Part shown: positions 34,755-43,764 of the stretch, piece after piece
Position numbering within the stretch: position 1 is the first letter of the stretch
Layout of the letters: the number at the start of each line of letters is the position of its first letter
Source of the DNA: Nitrosopumilus oxyclinae
GTDB lineage: Archaea > Thermoproteota > Nitrososphaeria > Nitrososphaerales > Nitrosopumilaceae
DNA length: 64,000 nt
Reading direction: 5' to 3'
Assembly: GCF_013407165.1 (NCBI RefSeq)
Contig: NZ_CP026994.1
Span: 310,001-374,000 of the forward strand
Translations under genes and position numbers: made by a program
The notes under the pieces: model-generated
What the model was told of the DNA's origin: nothing
Seen by the model: only the letters and a program-made list of their open reading frames with translations
The model's database searches: none

Positions 34755-35836
34755 CCAAAATAATTCAACTTACAGACACAAAATATTTTCGGTATGATCA
34801 GGGTGTTAGAGTTACAGATAAAGATGAACGTGAAAAGAAAGGAAATATTCCAATTTACAGTGCAAATGTATTCAAACCAAGATATTTTTTAAAAGAATCA
34901 AATCTTAAAAATTTTGATTATCCAAGTGTCTTGTATGGAATAGACAGTTATTTTGATTTGAATTTTATACCTGCAAAGCAAATTTTTGGAAATACTGATC
35001 ATTGTGGAAGGATAGAAATTCTTGATGATGCTATTTTTCCTGAATATCTTATACATCAATTAGAAATAAAAAAATCTGAATTGGGATTTGGTAGAACCTT
35101 ACGAGCAAACTTGGGTAATATGGGTACTATTACAATTGAAATTCCAGAAAAAGAAGACGGAACTTTTGATATCGATAAACAAAAAGAATTATCAAAAAAA
35201 TATGTGTTTTTAAAAAAAATGAAAGAAAACTTAGAATCTGAAAGAAAAGAATTAGATGAAATATCTATAGAAATACCTACTGATGGTAAGACAATTTCAA
35301 AAACTATTTCAGAAATTTATGAATTTGAAAAAACACAATCTAAAATGACGAAAGAACTTTGTAATTCTCATAAAGGTACTATCCCTGTTTATGGTTGTTC
35401 GTATTCTGAAACTGAAGTATTGGGACATATTAAAAAAGATGTAAAAAATGTAAAATATTTCAAAGATGCACTAACATGGAATAGAAACGGTTCTGTGGGG
35501 AAGTTTTTTGTCAGAAAAGGAGTTTTTTGTACAAACGAGGATCATCGAGTTTTAAAATTAAAACGAGGATATGGAAAAAAAATCCATGCGCCATTTATGA
35601 AATATTTGCTTGAAAATGAAGTAAAAAAACTTGGATTTACATTTACCCAAAAACTTGGAGCGACTAATTTAGAAACTATATCGATAAATATCCCTGTTGA
35701 TAAATCGGGCAAATTTGATATTAAAAAACAAAAAGAACTTGCTAAACAATATAATAAGATTTATGAAATTAAAAATAAGATGATTCAGGAAATAGACGAC
35801 ATCTGTTCAATTACTGTCCATCTGTCATCTGAATAA
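34751..35836 (+). CDS. DNA specificity (S) subunit of the BcgI-like system
   Basis: The 361-residue protein has two half-repeats typical of HsdS target-recognition modules. The first has GNIPIYSANVFKPRYFLKE and IDKQKELSKKY; the second has GTIPVYGCSYSETEVLGHI and DIKKQKELAKQY. Each ends in a helix that would form the central coiled coil. It starts at the ATG that overlaps the preceding methylase-nuclease stop, so the two are translationally coupled. The size matches BcgI-B-type subunits (~340 aa). It should recognise a bipartite site. Confidence 0.82.
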   Translation: MTKIIQLTDTKYFRYDQGVRVTDKDEREKKGNIPIYSANVFKPRYFLKESNLKNFDYPSVLYGIDSYFDLNFIPAKQIFGNTDHCGRIEILDDAIFPEYLIHQLEIKKSELGFGRTLRANLGNMGTITIEIPEKEDGTFDIDKQKELSKKYVFLKKMKENLESERKELDEISIEIPTDGKTISKTISEIYEFEKTQSKMTKELCNSHKGTIPVYGCSYSETEVLGHIKKDVKNVKYFKDALTWNRNGSVGKFFVRKGVFCTNEDHRVLKLKRGYGKKIHAPFMKYLLENEVKKLGFTFTQKLGATNLETISINIPVDKSGKFDIKKQKELAKQYNKIYEIKNKMIQEIDDICSITVHLSSE

Positions 35837-35897
35837 TGTAAAATTAAATGAAATACTTTACAATCTGAATAAATACATGAAATGAAATGATTACCTT

Positions 35898-38642
35898 ATG
35901 AATCCTGAAGACCAAGCACGTCAAGATATTGACAAAATGTTGACTGATTCAGGCTGGATTATTCAAGATTATGATGATCGAAATCTTAGCGAATCCTTGG
36001 GAGTGGCAGTTAGAGAATATCCTTTAAGTAAAGACAATGCAGATTATGCATTATTCATTGATTCCCAACCTGTAGGGGTAGTGGAGGCAAAAAAATATGG
36101 TCATACACTTAGTGGAGTTGTCGAACAATCAGAAAAATATCTTGATGGGTTACATGAAAAATTCACTTCCACTGATATGCGACCACCATTTTCATATGAA
36201 ACAACTGGAATTGAAACCACATTTGCAGATAGACGTGATCCTAATCATCGTTCTCGTCATGTCTTTACATTTCATAGACCCGAATTATTGCAAACATGGC
36301 TTAATGAAGAAACAACATTACGTGCAAGACTAAAAGCTATCCCAAAATTAAATTTTGATAAACTTCGGGATTGTCAATCAGAAGCAATTACAAATCTTGA
36401 GGATTCATTTTCACAAAACAAACCACGTGCACTAATTCAAATGGCAACAGGTTCTGGTAAAACATTCGCAGCAGTCACCGCAATTTATAGACTGATCAAA
36501 TTCGCAAAGGCAAAAAAGATTTTATTTTTAGTGGATAGATCTAATTTAGGACGACAAGCATTACGTGAATTTCAACAATATACAACTCCTGATGATGGTA
36601 GAAAATTTACAGACTTGTATAATGTGCAACTATTACAATCTCACACAATAGATCCTGTTCCCAAAGTTGTAATATCTACAATTCAAAGAATGTTCTCCGT
36701 TCTAAAGGGTGAGAAAGAATATGAAGAAGAAAATGACGAGTTTTCAGCATTTGAAGGAGGTATAGATGAAACTCCTGTTGATGTAAAATATAATGCAAAT
36801 ATTCCGATAGGCGAATTTGATTTCATAGTTATTGATGAATGTCATAGATCAATTTACAATAAATGGAAGCAGGTGCTTGATTACTTTGATTCCTTTTTGA
36901 TAGGATTAACTGCAACTCCTTCAAATGATACGATTGGATTTTTCCATAACAATCAGGTAATGAGGTATACTCATGAGCGTGCAGTAGTAGATGAGGTAAA
37001 CGTAGGATATCACGTATACAAAATTCGTACAAAAATCACTGAGGAAGGTAGTTCTGTAGATGCAGGACAATTTGTTGAAAAACGAGATAGACTTACACGT
37101 AAACAAGAGGCAGAACAGCTAGATCAAGACCTAATTTACGCACAAAATGAACTAGATAGATCAGTAGTATCAAAGGACAGAATAAGGCTAATCATTCGAA
37201 CATTCAAAGAAAGACTACCTGAAATATTTCCAAACAGAACTAATGTTCCAAAAACTCTGATTTTTGCAAAAGATGATTCACATGCAGAAGACATTACAGA
37301 AATTGTAAAGGAAGAGTTTGGTTTAGGAAATGAGTTTTGTAAAAAAATTACATACCGCACTAAAGAAAAGCCTGAAGAATTGATTTCTAGTTTTAGAAAT
37401 TCACCCATGCCCCGAATTGCCGTATCAGTAGATATGATTGCAACTGGAACTGACATCAAGCCACTAGAATGTATAATCTTTATGCGTGATGTAAGAACCA
37501 AAAATTACTTTGATCAAATGAAAGGTCGTGGAACTAGAACAATTAAAGATGATGATTTGATTGCAGTAACGCCTGATGCAAAATCAAAAACTCACTTTGT
37601 AATAGTTGATGCAGTTGGTGTATGTGAGCATACTATGGGGGATACACACTCTCTATCTAAAAACCCAAATGTATCATTTAAGGTGTTATTGGACAAGGCA
37701 ACTGATAAAAATGCCAATACAGATGATGTTGAAAGTTTGATTTATCGTTTATCAAGAATAAACAAAAAATTAAGTCAAGACGACAAAGATGAGATAGCTA
37801 GTGTAAATGATGGAAAAACACTTGTTGATATTGAAAGAACTTTACTTGATGGAATTAACGCTGATAAAAAAATGGAAATAGCAAAAGAGCAATTTAAAAC
37901 TAAAGAACCAACAAATGAACAAATTAGAACTGTATCAAAGCAAATGATTGATGAGGCATGCAAAGTATTTGATTCTGCAAAATTACGTAAAACAATTCTT
38001 GATATAAAATCTAAAAATGAGCAAATCATTGATGATGTATCCATTGATGAACTGTTAGAGACAGGATTTACAGATAAAGTACAAAGTTATGATAATAAAA
38101 CAATTGAAAACTGGACAGAATTTGTAGAGAAAAATAAAGATCAGATTACTGCACTTGACATTATCTATTCCAAACCATATAGAATGAGGGAGATTACCTT
38201 TGCAGATATCAAAAATTTGGCAAATACCATAAAGAAACCCCCATACAATTTAACACCTGAAATGCTCTGGAGTGCCTACCAAAGACTGGATAAATCAAAG
38301 GTAAAGAGCAACCCTGCTAAAATGCTGACTGATTTGATATCTATTATAAGATATTCTGCAGGTAAACAAGACTTACTTTTGCCATTTTCAGAACTAGTTA
38401 CTGAGAAGTTTGAAAAGTGGTTGCAAACACAAGAGTCTTCGGATAGAACATTCACACCAGAGCAAAAAGAATGGCTAGTAATGATCAAAGATACTATTGC
38501 AAGTTCTGTTTCAATTGGAATTGACGCATTAGATGATGTTCCATTTAATCAAAAAGGTGGTAGAGTAAAGTTTTACAAATTATTTGGAGACGATTATGAA
38601 AAAATATTAGACGAATTACATGAGGTGTTGATTAATTCATGA
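35898..38642 (+). CDS. hsdR: Type I restriction enzyme R subunit
   Basis: The 914-residue protein combines an N-terminal nuclease and an SF2 translocase. The nuclease residues are Asp49 and Glu63-x-Lys65 (VVEAKK). The helicase has Walker A QMATGSGKT (about 180-188), DECH box (about 312-315) and motif VI QMKGRGTRT (about 540). The C-terminal helical part ends GGRVKFYKLFGDDYEKIL, typical of HsdR/EcoEI-type R proteins. It translocates and cuts unmodified DNA together with M and S. The next gene (S) overlaps by ATGA. There is no frameshift, so it appears intact. Confidence 0.92.
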   Translation: MNPEDQARQDIDKMLTDSGWIIQDYDDRNLSESLGVAVREYPLSKDNADYALFIDSQPVGVVEAKKYGHTLSGVVEQSEKYLDGLHEKFTSTDMRPPFSYETTGIETTFADRRDPNHRSRHVFTFHRPELLQTWLNEETTLRARLKAIPKLNFDKLRDCQSEAITNLEDSFSQNKPRALIQMATGSGKTFAAVTAIYRLIKFAKAKKILFLVDRSNLGRQALREFQQYTTPDDGRKFTDLYNVQLLQSHTIDPVPKVVISTIQRMFSVLKGEKEYEEENDEFSAFEGGIDETPVDVKYNANIPIGEFDFIVIDECHRSIYNKWKQVLDYFDSFLIGLTATPSNDTIGFFHNNQVMRYTHERAVVDEVNVGYHVYKIRTKITEEGSSVDAGQFVEKRDRLTRKQEAEQLDQDLIYAQNELDRSVVSKDRIRLIIRTFKERLPEIFPNRTNVPKTLIFAKDDSHAEDITEIVKEEFGLGNEFCKKITYRTKEKPEELISSFRNSPMPRIAVSVDMIATGTDIKPLECIIFMRDVRTKNYFDQMKGRGTRTIKDDDLIAVTPDAKSKTHFVIVDAVGVCEHTMGDTHSLSKNPNVSFKVLLDKATDKNANTDDVESLIYRLSRINKKLSQDDKDEIASVNDGKTLVDIERTLLDGINADKKMEIAKEQFKTKEPTNEQIRTVSKQMIDEACKVFDSAKLRKTILDIKSKNEQIIDDVSIDELLETGFTDKVQSYDNKTIENWTEFVEKNKDQITALDIIYSKPYRMREITFADIKNLANTIKKPPYNLTPEMLWSAYQRLDKSKVKSNPAKMLTDLISIIRYSAGKQDLLLPFSELVTEKFEKWLQTQESSDRTFTPEQKEWLVMIKDTIASSVSIGIDALDDVPFNQKGGRVKFYKLFGDDYEKILDELHEVLINS

Positions 38643-40012
38643 GTAAAATTATTTTAGAAAATATTAGTGAACTTCCAAAGGGCTGGATATGGGTTAAAAT
38701 TCAAGATGTTACTGATGTAATTCGTGGAGGTTCTCCAAGACCTAAAGGAGATCCTAGATATTTTGGTGGAACCATTCCGTGGATAATGATTCGAGATATT
38801 AGTAAAGAAAAAGGTAAATTTCTTACAAAAACTAAAGATACAGTTACTGAAGAGGGTGCTAAAAAAAGCCGATTATTAAAAAAAGGCTCTTTGATTTTGT
38901 CAAATAGTGGAACTGTATGTGTTCCAAAAATTTTAAAAGTTGATGGTTGTATTCATGATGGATTTCTAACTTTCCCAGATATTCCTAAAAATATGAATAT
39001 TGATTATGCATACTATTGGTTTGAAAAAATTCGAGCAAAAATTCGTCAAGAAAATCAACAGGGAGTAACACAAGTAAATTTAAACATTGCAATTGTAAAA
39101 GACATAGATGTTCCAATTCCTTCATTAAATGAACAAAAAAGAATTATAGATAAAATTGAAGAGTTATTTTCTTTAGTTGATTCTATTGAACAAATTTTAA
39201 TTCAAACAAAAAAACAATTAAAATTTCATTACCAATCAATTTTAAAATTTTATTTTGATTCTGATTATGAAATATTACAATTAAATGATGTTTGTGATTT
39301 ATTATCTGGAAGGGCATTTAAAAAAAGTGAATATTCAACAAAAGGCGTTAGACTATTTCAAATAGCAAATGTTTCCTTTGGCAAAATTATTTGGAATGAT
39401 ATTGCATATCTCCCGTATGAGTATTTAAAAAAATACCCTGAATTAGAATTAAAAGAAGGAGATGTGATCATGGCGTTAAATCGCCCAATTATAAATAGAC
39501 AAATCAAAGTTGGAATGCTCAATCCATGTGATGTACCCTCAATTCTTTATCAACGTGTAGGTAAATTCATTTTAAATGATAATATCAATTCAAAATTTCT
39601 TTTTTATTTTTTACAATTTTCTATGTTTATCAAACAATTAGAATCTTCTCTACAAGGTATTGATATCCCATTTATCAACAAGTCCAAATTAATGTCGTTT
39701 TCAATCCCAGTACCTTCATTAAAAGAACAAAAAATAATTATCCAAAAAATTGAAGAGGAATTTTTACTTGTTCACAACACTGAAAATTCTATCAATCTAT
39801 TATTGTTAAAAATCCCATTAATAAAAAATACAATATTAAAACAAGCATTTGAAGGAAAACTAATTCCCCAAGATCCAAATGATGAACATCCAGAAATTTT
39901 ACTACAAAAAATAAAACAAGAGAAAGAAAAATATGAAGCAAAAATCAAACAAGAAAAACAACAGTTAATACAAAAACAAAAAGCATCAAGGAAGAAGAAA
40001 AATGTCAAATGA
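38639..40012 (+). CDS. hsdS: Type I S subunit (first of two)
   Basis: The 457-residue protein has two target-recognition domains. The first opens with GWIWVKIQDVTDVIRGGSPRPKG, and each is followed by a coiled-coil helix (LNEQKRIIDKIEELFSLVD; LKEQKIIIQKIEEEFLLV). The C-terminus is a long charged coiled coil (KQEKEKYEAKIKQEKQQ) with a Lys-rich end, longer than in its partner. It overlaps hsdR by 4 nt and hsdM by 11 nt. It shares the ILKQAFEGKL motif with the second S subunit, so both can probably pair with the same M protein. Confidence 0.9.
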   Translation: MSKIILENISELPKGWIWVKIQDVTDVIRGGSPRPKGDPRYFGGTIPWIMIRDISKEKGKFLTKTKDTVTEEGAKKSRLLKKGSLILSNSGTVCVPKILKVDGCIHDGFLTFPDIPKNMNIDYAYYWFEKIRAKIRQENQQGVTQVNLNIAIVKDIDVPIPSLNEQKRIIDKIEELFSLVDSIEQILIQTKKQLKFHYQSILKFYFDSDYEILQLNDVCDLLSGRAFKKSEYSTKGVRLFQIANVSFGKIIWNDIAYLPYEYLKKYPELELKEGDVIMALNRPIINRQIKVGMLNPCDVPSILYQRVGKFILNDNINSKFLFYFLQFSMFIKQLESSLQGIDIPFINKSKLMSFSIPVPSLKEQKIIIQKIEEEFLLVHNTENSINLLLLKIPLIKNTILKQAFEGKLIPQDPNDEHPEILLQKIKQEKEKYEAKIKQEKQQLIQKQKASRKKKNVK

Positions 40013-41486
40013 AGCATCAGCAATTGTAGCAAAACTATGGAATTTTTGTAACGTACTAAGAGATGATGGAGTTTCTTATGGTGATTATGTACAACAATTA
40101 ACTAATTTACTATTTTTGAAAATGGCAGACGAACAAACAAAGCCACCCTTTAAGAAAAAATCATTTATTCCAAAAAAATATGATTGGACTACGTTAAACT
40201 CCAAAAACGGTGATGATTTAGAAAAACATTACCGACATGTTTTAGAAAATTTATCCCAAGAAAAGGGATTACTAGGCGTAATATTTCGAAAATCTCAGAA
40301 CAAAATCCAAGACCCTGCAAAACTAGAACGACTAATCAAACTAATTGATGGCGATACTAAAGACAAAGATAGAATTCTTTGGACTGGAATGGACATTGAT
40401 GTTAAAGGTGAAATATATGAAGGACTACTGGAGAAAAACGCAGAAGATGTAAAGTCCGGTGCAGGACAATACTTTACACCTAGAGCCCTAATTTCTGCAA
40501 TGGTTGATATAATACACCCAAAACCAAAAGAGACAATTGGTGATCCTGCATGTGGAACTGGTGGATTTTTCTTATCTGCTCACAAGTATCTTACAGAAAA
40601 TTACAATTTAGATCCTGATGAGAAAAAATTTCTTAAAGAAAAAACATTCAAGGGCTGGGATATTGTAACTGAAGTTGTAAGACTGTGTGCAATGAGTATG
40701 TTCTTGCATGGAATTGGAGATAAAGAAAGTCAAATTACATCAGCTGACTCGTTAATTTCTGATTCTGGTGATAGATTTGATATTATAATGACTAATCCCC
40801 CATTTGGAAAAAAATCAAGCACTATGATATTTTCTGAATCGGGCAAAGCAGAACGCGAAACATTATCTTATGAGCGAGATGACTTTTGGGCAACTACATC
40901 AAACAAGCAATTAAATTTCTTACAACATGTAAAGACAATTCTCAAAGTAAATGGTAGGTGTAGTATAGTAGTTCCTGATAATGTTCTCTTTGAGGGAGGG
41001 GCAGGTGAAACTGTGAGAAGAAAAATGTTAGAACAAATGAACTGTCATACATTACTCAGATTACCTACTGGAATATTTTATGCGGGTGGTGTTAAAGCTA
41101 ATGTATTATTCTTTGATAAAAAACCAGCAAGAACAGACGGTAAAGCATGGACTGAAAAAATGTGGATTTATGATTTTAGAACAAATCAACACTTTACACT
41201 AAAAGAAAATACATTGAGTAGGGACCATCTTGATGACTTTGTAAAATGCTATAATTCTAAAAATATCTTAAAAAGAAAGGAAACTGACAAATTTCATGCC
41301 TATGCTTATGATGAAATCATCAAAAGAGACAAGGTATCCTGGGATATTTTCTGGCTAAAAGATGATTCACTAGAAGACATTGAGAATTTACCTGCACCTG
41401 AAATAATTGCTGATGAAATTAAAGAGAATTTAGAATCTGCACTTGATTCAATAAATGAATTAATTGATAATCTTGGAAAAAAATAA
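40002..41486 (+). CDS. hsdM: Type I modification methylase (M subunit)
   Basis: The 494-residue N6-adenine methyltransferase has an HsdM N-terminal helical domain (YVQQLTNLLFLKMADEQ). The GQYFTPRALISAMVD segment is followed by SAM motif DPACGTGGF (about 181-189) and catalytic NPPF (about 265-268). It protects host DNA at the sites read by the S subunit. The gene lies between two hsdS genes and overlaps both (11 nt before, 23 nt after). It is clearly distinct from the methylase-nuclease fusion upstream. Confidence 0.92.
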   Translation: MSNEASAIVAKLWNFCNVLRDDGVSYGDYVQQLTNLLFLKMADEQTKPPFKKKSFIPKKYDWTTLNSKNGDDLEKHYRHVLENLSQEKGLLGVIFRKSQNKIQDPAKLERLIKLIDGDTKDKDRILWTGMDIDVKGEIYEGLLEKNAEDVKSGAGQYFTPRALISAMVDIIHPKPKETIGDPACGTGGFFLSAHKYLTENYNLDPDEKKFLKEKTFKGWDIVTEVVRLCAMSMFLHGIGDKESQITSADSLISDSGDRFDIIMTNPPFGKKSSTMIFSESGKAERETLSYERDDFWATTSNKQLNFLQHVKTILKVNGRCSIVVPDNVLFEGGAGETVRRKMLEQMNCHTLLRLPTGIFYAGGVKANVLFFDKKPARTDGKAWTEKMWIYDFRTNQHFTLKENTLSRDHLDDFVKCYNSKNILKRKETDKFHAYAYDEIIKRDKVSWDIFWLKDDSLEDIENLPAPEIIADEIKENLESALDSINELIDNLGKK

Positions 41487-42783
41487 ACTTCCTGAGGGAT
41501 GGACTAGTTTCCGATACGATGAATACCTGACATTACATTATGGCAAAGGATTAACCAAAAGAACTAGAAATAGTCATGGAAAAATTCCAGTTTATGGTTC
41601 TAGTGGGATGATTGGATACCATGATGAACCTTTAGTTTCTAACTCTTCTTTGATAATAGGACGTAAGGGTAATGTTGGTGAAATCTACTATGAAGAAAAT
41701 CCTTCTTGGGCAATTGATACTGCATATTTTCTAAGTGAATATCCTATGTATGATCTAAAGTTTCTTTATTTTTTATTAAAACATATGAAATTAAATCGCC
41801 TAAACACTTCTACTGCCGTTCCTTCTCTTAGACGTGATGATGTGTATAAGTCTCAAATGCTTTTACCTCCATTAAATGAACAAAAAAGAATTGTAAAAAA
41901 AATTGAAGAACTTTATTTAAAAACTGAATCTATACTCAAACTTCTTTATGATATAAAATCACAATTAATGTTTAATCGTAAATCTTTATTAAATTCTGCA
42001 TTTAATGGATTATTAACTAAAAAATGGAGAGAAAGAAATTCAAAAACTGAATCTATCTCTATTTTATTAAAACAGATTAATCCTACATGGGAAAAATTGA
42101 CAAAAAAGATTCTAGAAAATTCTAAAAAAATTCCAAATACTTGGGAATATGTAAAAATTGATGATATTGCAGAACTTGTCGGTGGTGGTACCCCATCAAG
42201 AAAAAATCTTGAATATTTTGGTGGGAAAATAACTTGGTTAACTCCCACTGAAATCCCACGAGATAAAATCACATTTGTAAATTCCTCAAAAGAAACAATT
42301 ACTGAACTAGGTTTGAAAAAAAGTTCTGCCAAAATCATTCCTAAAAATTCTGTATTATTGACATCTCGTGCTACAATAGGTAATATTGCAATATCTACTG
42401 CAGATGTGACTACAAATCAGGGATTTGCATCATTTGTTTGTTCTAAAATAATTGATAATAGATACCTTGCATATTGGTTATTTGCAAATCGTAAACTGCT
42501 TCAAGATACTGCAAAAGGAACAACATTCAAAGAAATTTCAAAATCAAAGATTAAAGAATTGTTTCTTCCTCTTGCTCCCTTAATTGAACAAAAATTAATT
42601 ACTGAAATTGTTGATGAAGAAATTTCATTAATTGAAAAAAATGAAAATACAATTGAACAATCTATTAAATTAATTTCTGCGTTTAAAAGTTCTATTTTAA
42701 AACAGGCCTTTGAGGGAAAACTAGTCTCACAAGATCCTGGTGATGAATCTGTAGAAATTTTACTAGAAAAAATTAAATCCTGA
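41464..42783 (+). CDS. hsdS: Type I S subunit (second of two)
   Basis: A 439-residue S subunit. The frame opens at TTG 41464; a TTG at 41473 (EKNKLPEGWTSFRYDEYL) is an equally good start. The first recognition domain begins at GWTSFRYDEYLTLHYGKGL and the second at WEYVKIDDIAELVGGGTPSRK. Each is followed by a helix (LNEQKRIVKKIEELYLK; LIEQKLITEIVDEEISLIE). The end ILKQAFEGKLVSQDPGDE parallels the first S subunit. Having two intact S genes around one M gene would give the cell two sequence specificities. Confidence 0.88.
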   Translation: MIILEKNKLPEGWTSFRYDEYLTLHYGKGLTKRTRNSHGKIPVYGSSGMIGYHDEPLVSNSSLIIGRKGNVGEIYYEENPSWAIDTAYFLSEYPMYDLKFLYFLLKHMKLNRLNTSTAVPSLRRDDVYKSQMLLPPLNEQKRIVKKIEELYLKTESILKLLYDIKSQLMFNRKSLLNSAFNGLLTKKWRERNSKTESISILLKQINPTWEKLTKKILENSKKIPNTWEYVKIDDIAELVGGGTPSRKNLEYFGGKITWLTPTEIPRDKITFVNSSKETITELGLKKSSAKIIPKNSVLLTSRATIGNIAISTADVTTNQGFASFVCSKIIDNRYLAYWLFANRKLLQDTAKGTTFKEISKSKIKELFLPLAPLIEQKLITEIVDEEISLIEKNENTIEQSIKLISAFKSSILKQAFEGKLVSQDPGDESVEILLEKIKS

Positions 42784-42851
42784 TATTTGATTAGAAATAA
42801 AATCAAAATTATCATGTTTTAATTTTTATAACGACAGTCTCGAAATGATAT

Positions 42852-43679
42852 ATGGAAATTTCTGTAGGTCATACTCCTGATTCAGATGACGCATTCATGT
42901 TTTATGGGATGTTCACAGGTAAAGTTCCATCTCCAGATTTTAAGGTAAATCATGTTATTGAAGATATTGAGAAATTAAATCGTAAAGCAACAGATCCGGA
43001 ACTAGATGTAACTGCAGTTTCAGTTCATGCATGTGCGTTTATCCCAGGATATACAATATTGAGAAGCGGTGGAAGTTTTGGGATAAACTACGGCCCAATT
43101 GTTACGGCTAAAAAACAAATGACAATTGATGAAATTAAAAAATGTAAAATCGCCATCCCTGGAAAAATGACATCTGCATTTTTGTTACTACAATTAATGA
43201 TTGGAAAGTTCGATTATGTTGAAATGAACTTCAGCGATATTCCAGAAGCTGTAAAGTCAGGCAAAGTTGATGTCGGATTGGTAATTCATGAGACTCAACT
43301 ATCATATGAACAAGAAGGAAATGTCAAAATTTTAGATGTTGGCGAATGGTGGGATAAAACTACAAACGGCCTACCAGTGCCTCTAGGAATCAATGTTATG
43401 AGAACAGACCTAGGCATGGAGACAATAGTAAAGTTTGACAGATATCTTCAGGCATCCATAGAATTCGGAATAGAGCATTTTGATGATGCAATAAAATATG
43501 CAATGCAGTATGCTAGAGGTAAAGAACAAAGTCTAATTGAAAAATTTGTAAAAATGTATGTAAACAAAGTAACTGTAAACATGGGGGATTCAGGGGAGGA
43601 ATCCATCAGAAGATTATTTGAAATGGCAAAAGAGAAAGGACTTGTTCCAGACTTTGAAATTAGTATTGCCAGTAAGTAG
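42852..43679 (+). CDS. MqnA/MqnD-family protein (menaquinone pathway or binding protein)
   Basis: The 275-residue protein has the periplasmic-binding-like fold of MqnA/MqnD. The N-terminus GHTPDSDDAFMFYGMF resembles the MqnD start, the VSVHACAFIPGYTILRSGGSFG region follows, and the C-terminal part carries GLPVPLGINVM. In the futalosine route these enzymes make chorismate-derived or 1,4-dihydroxy-6-naphthoate intermediates of menaquinone, which ammonia-oxidising archaea use. MqnD is my best guess. No other menaquinone genes are nearby, so the exact reaction stays uncertain. It has no signal peptide. Confidence 0.75.
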   Translation: MEISVGHTPDSDDAFMFYGMFTGKVPSPDFKVNHVIEDIEKLNRKATDPELDVTAVSVHACAFIPGYTILRSGGSFGINYGPIVTAKKQMTIDEIKKCKIAIPGKMTSAFLLLQLMIGKFDYVEMNFSDIPEAVKSGKVDVGLVIHETQLSYEQEGNVKILDVGEWWDKTTNGLPVPLGINVMRTDLGMETIVKFDRYLQASIEFGIEHFDDAIKYAMQYARGKEQSLIEKFVKMYVNKVTVNMGDSGEESIRRLFEMAKEKGLVPDFEISIASK

Positions 43680-43764
43680 TGCATTTATCTATCAAAAATA
43701 TCTTTAACAACAATTTTTGAAATGTGAAATCATAATTCATAATTTAATAACTTCTAGTTTCTTA

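Noticed and set aside
32613-42783. Prophage or integrative element carrying the R-M genes
   Set aside because: No integrase, transposase, att-like direct repeat or tRNA border was found at either edge, so lateral transfer remains a suspicion only.
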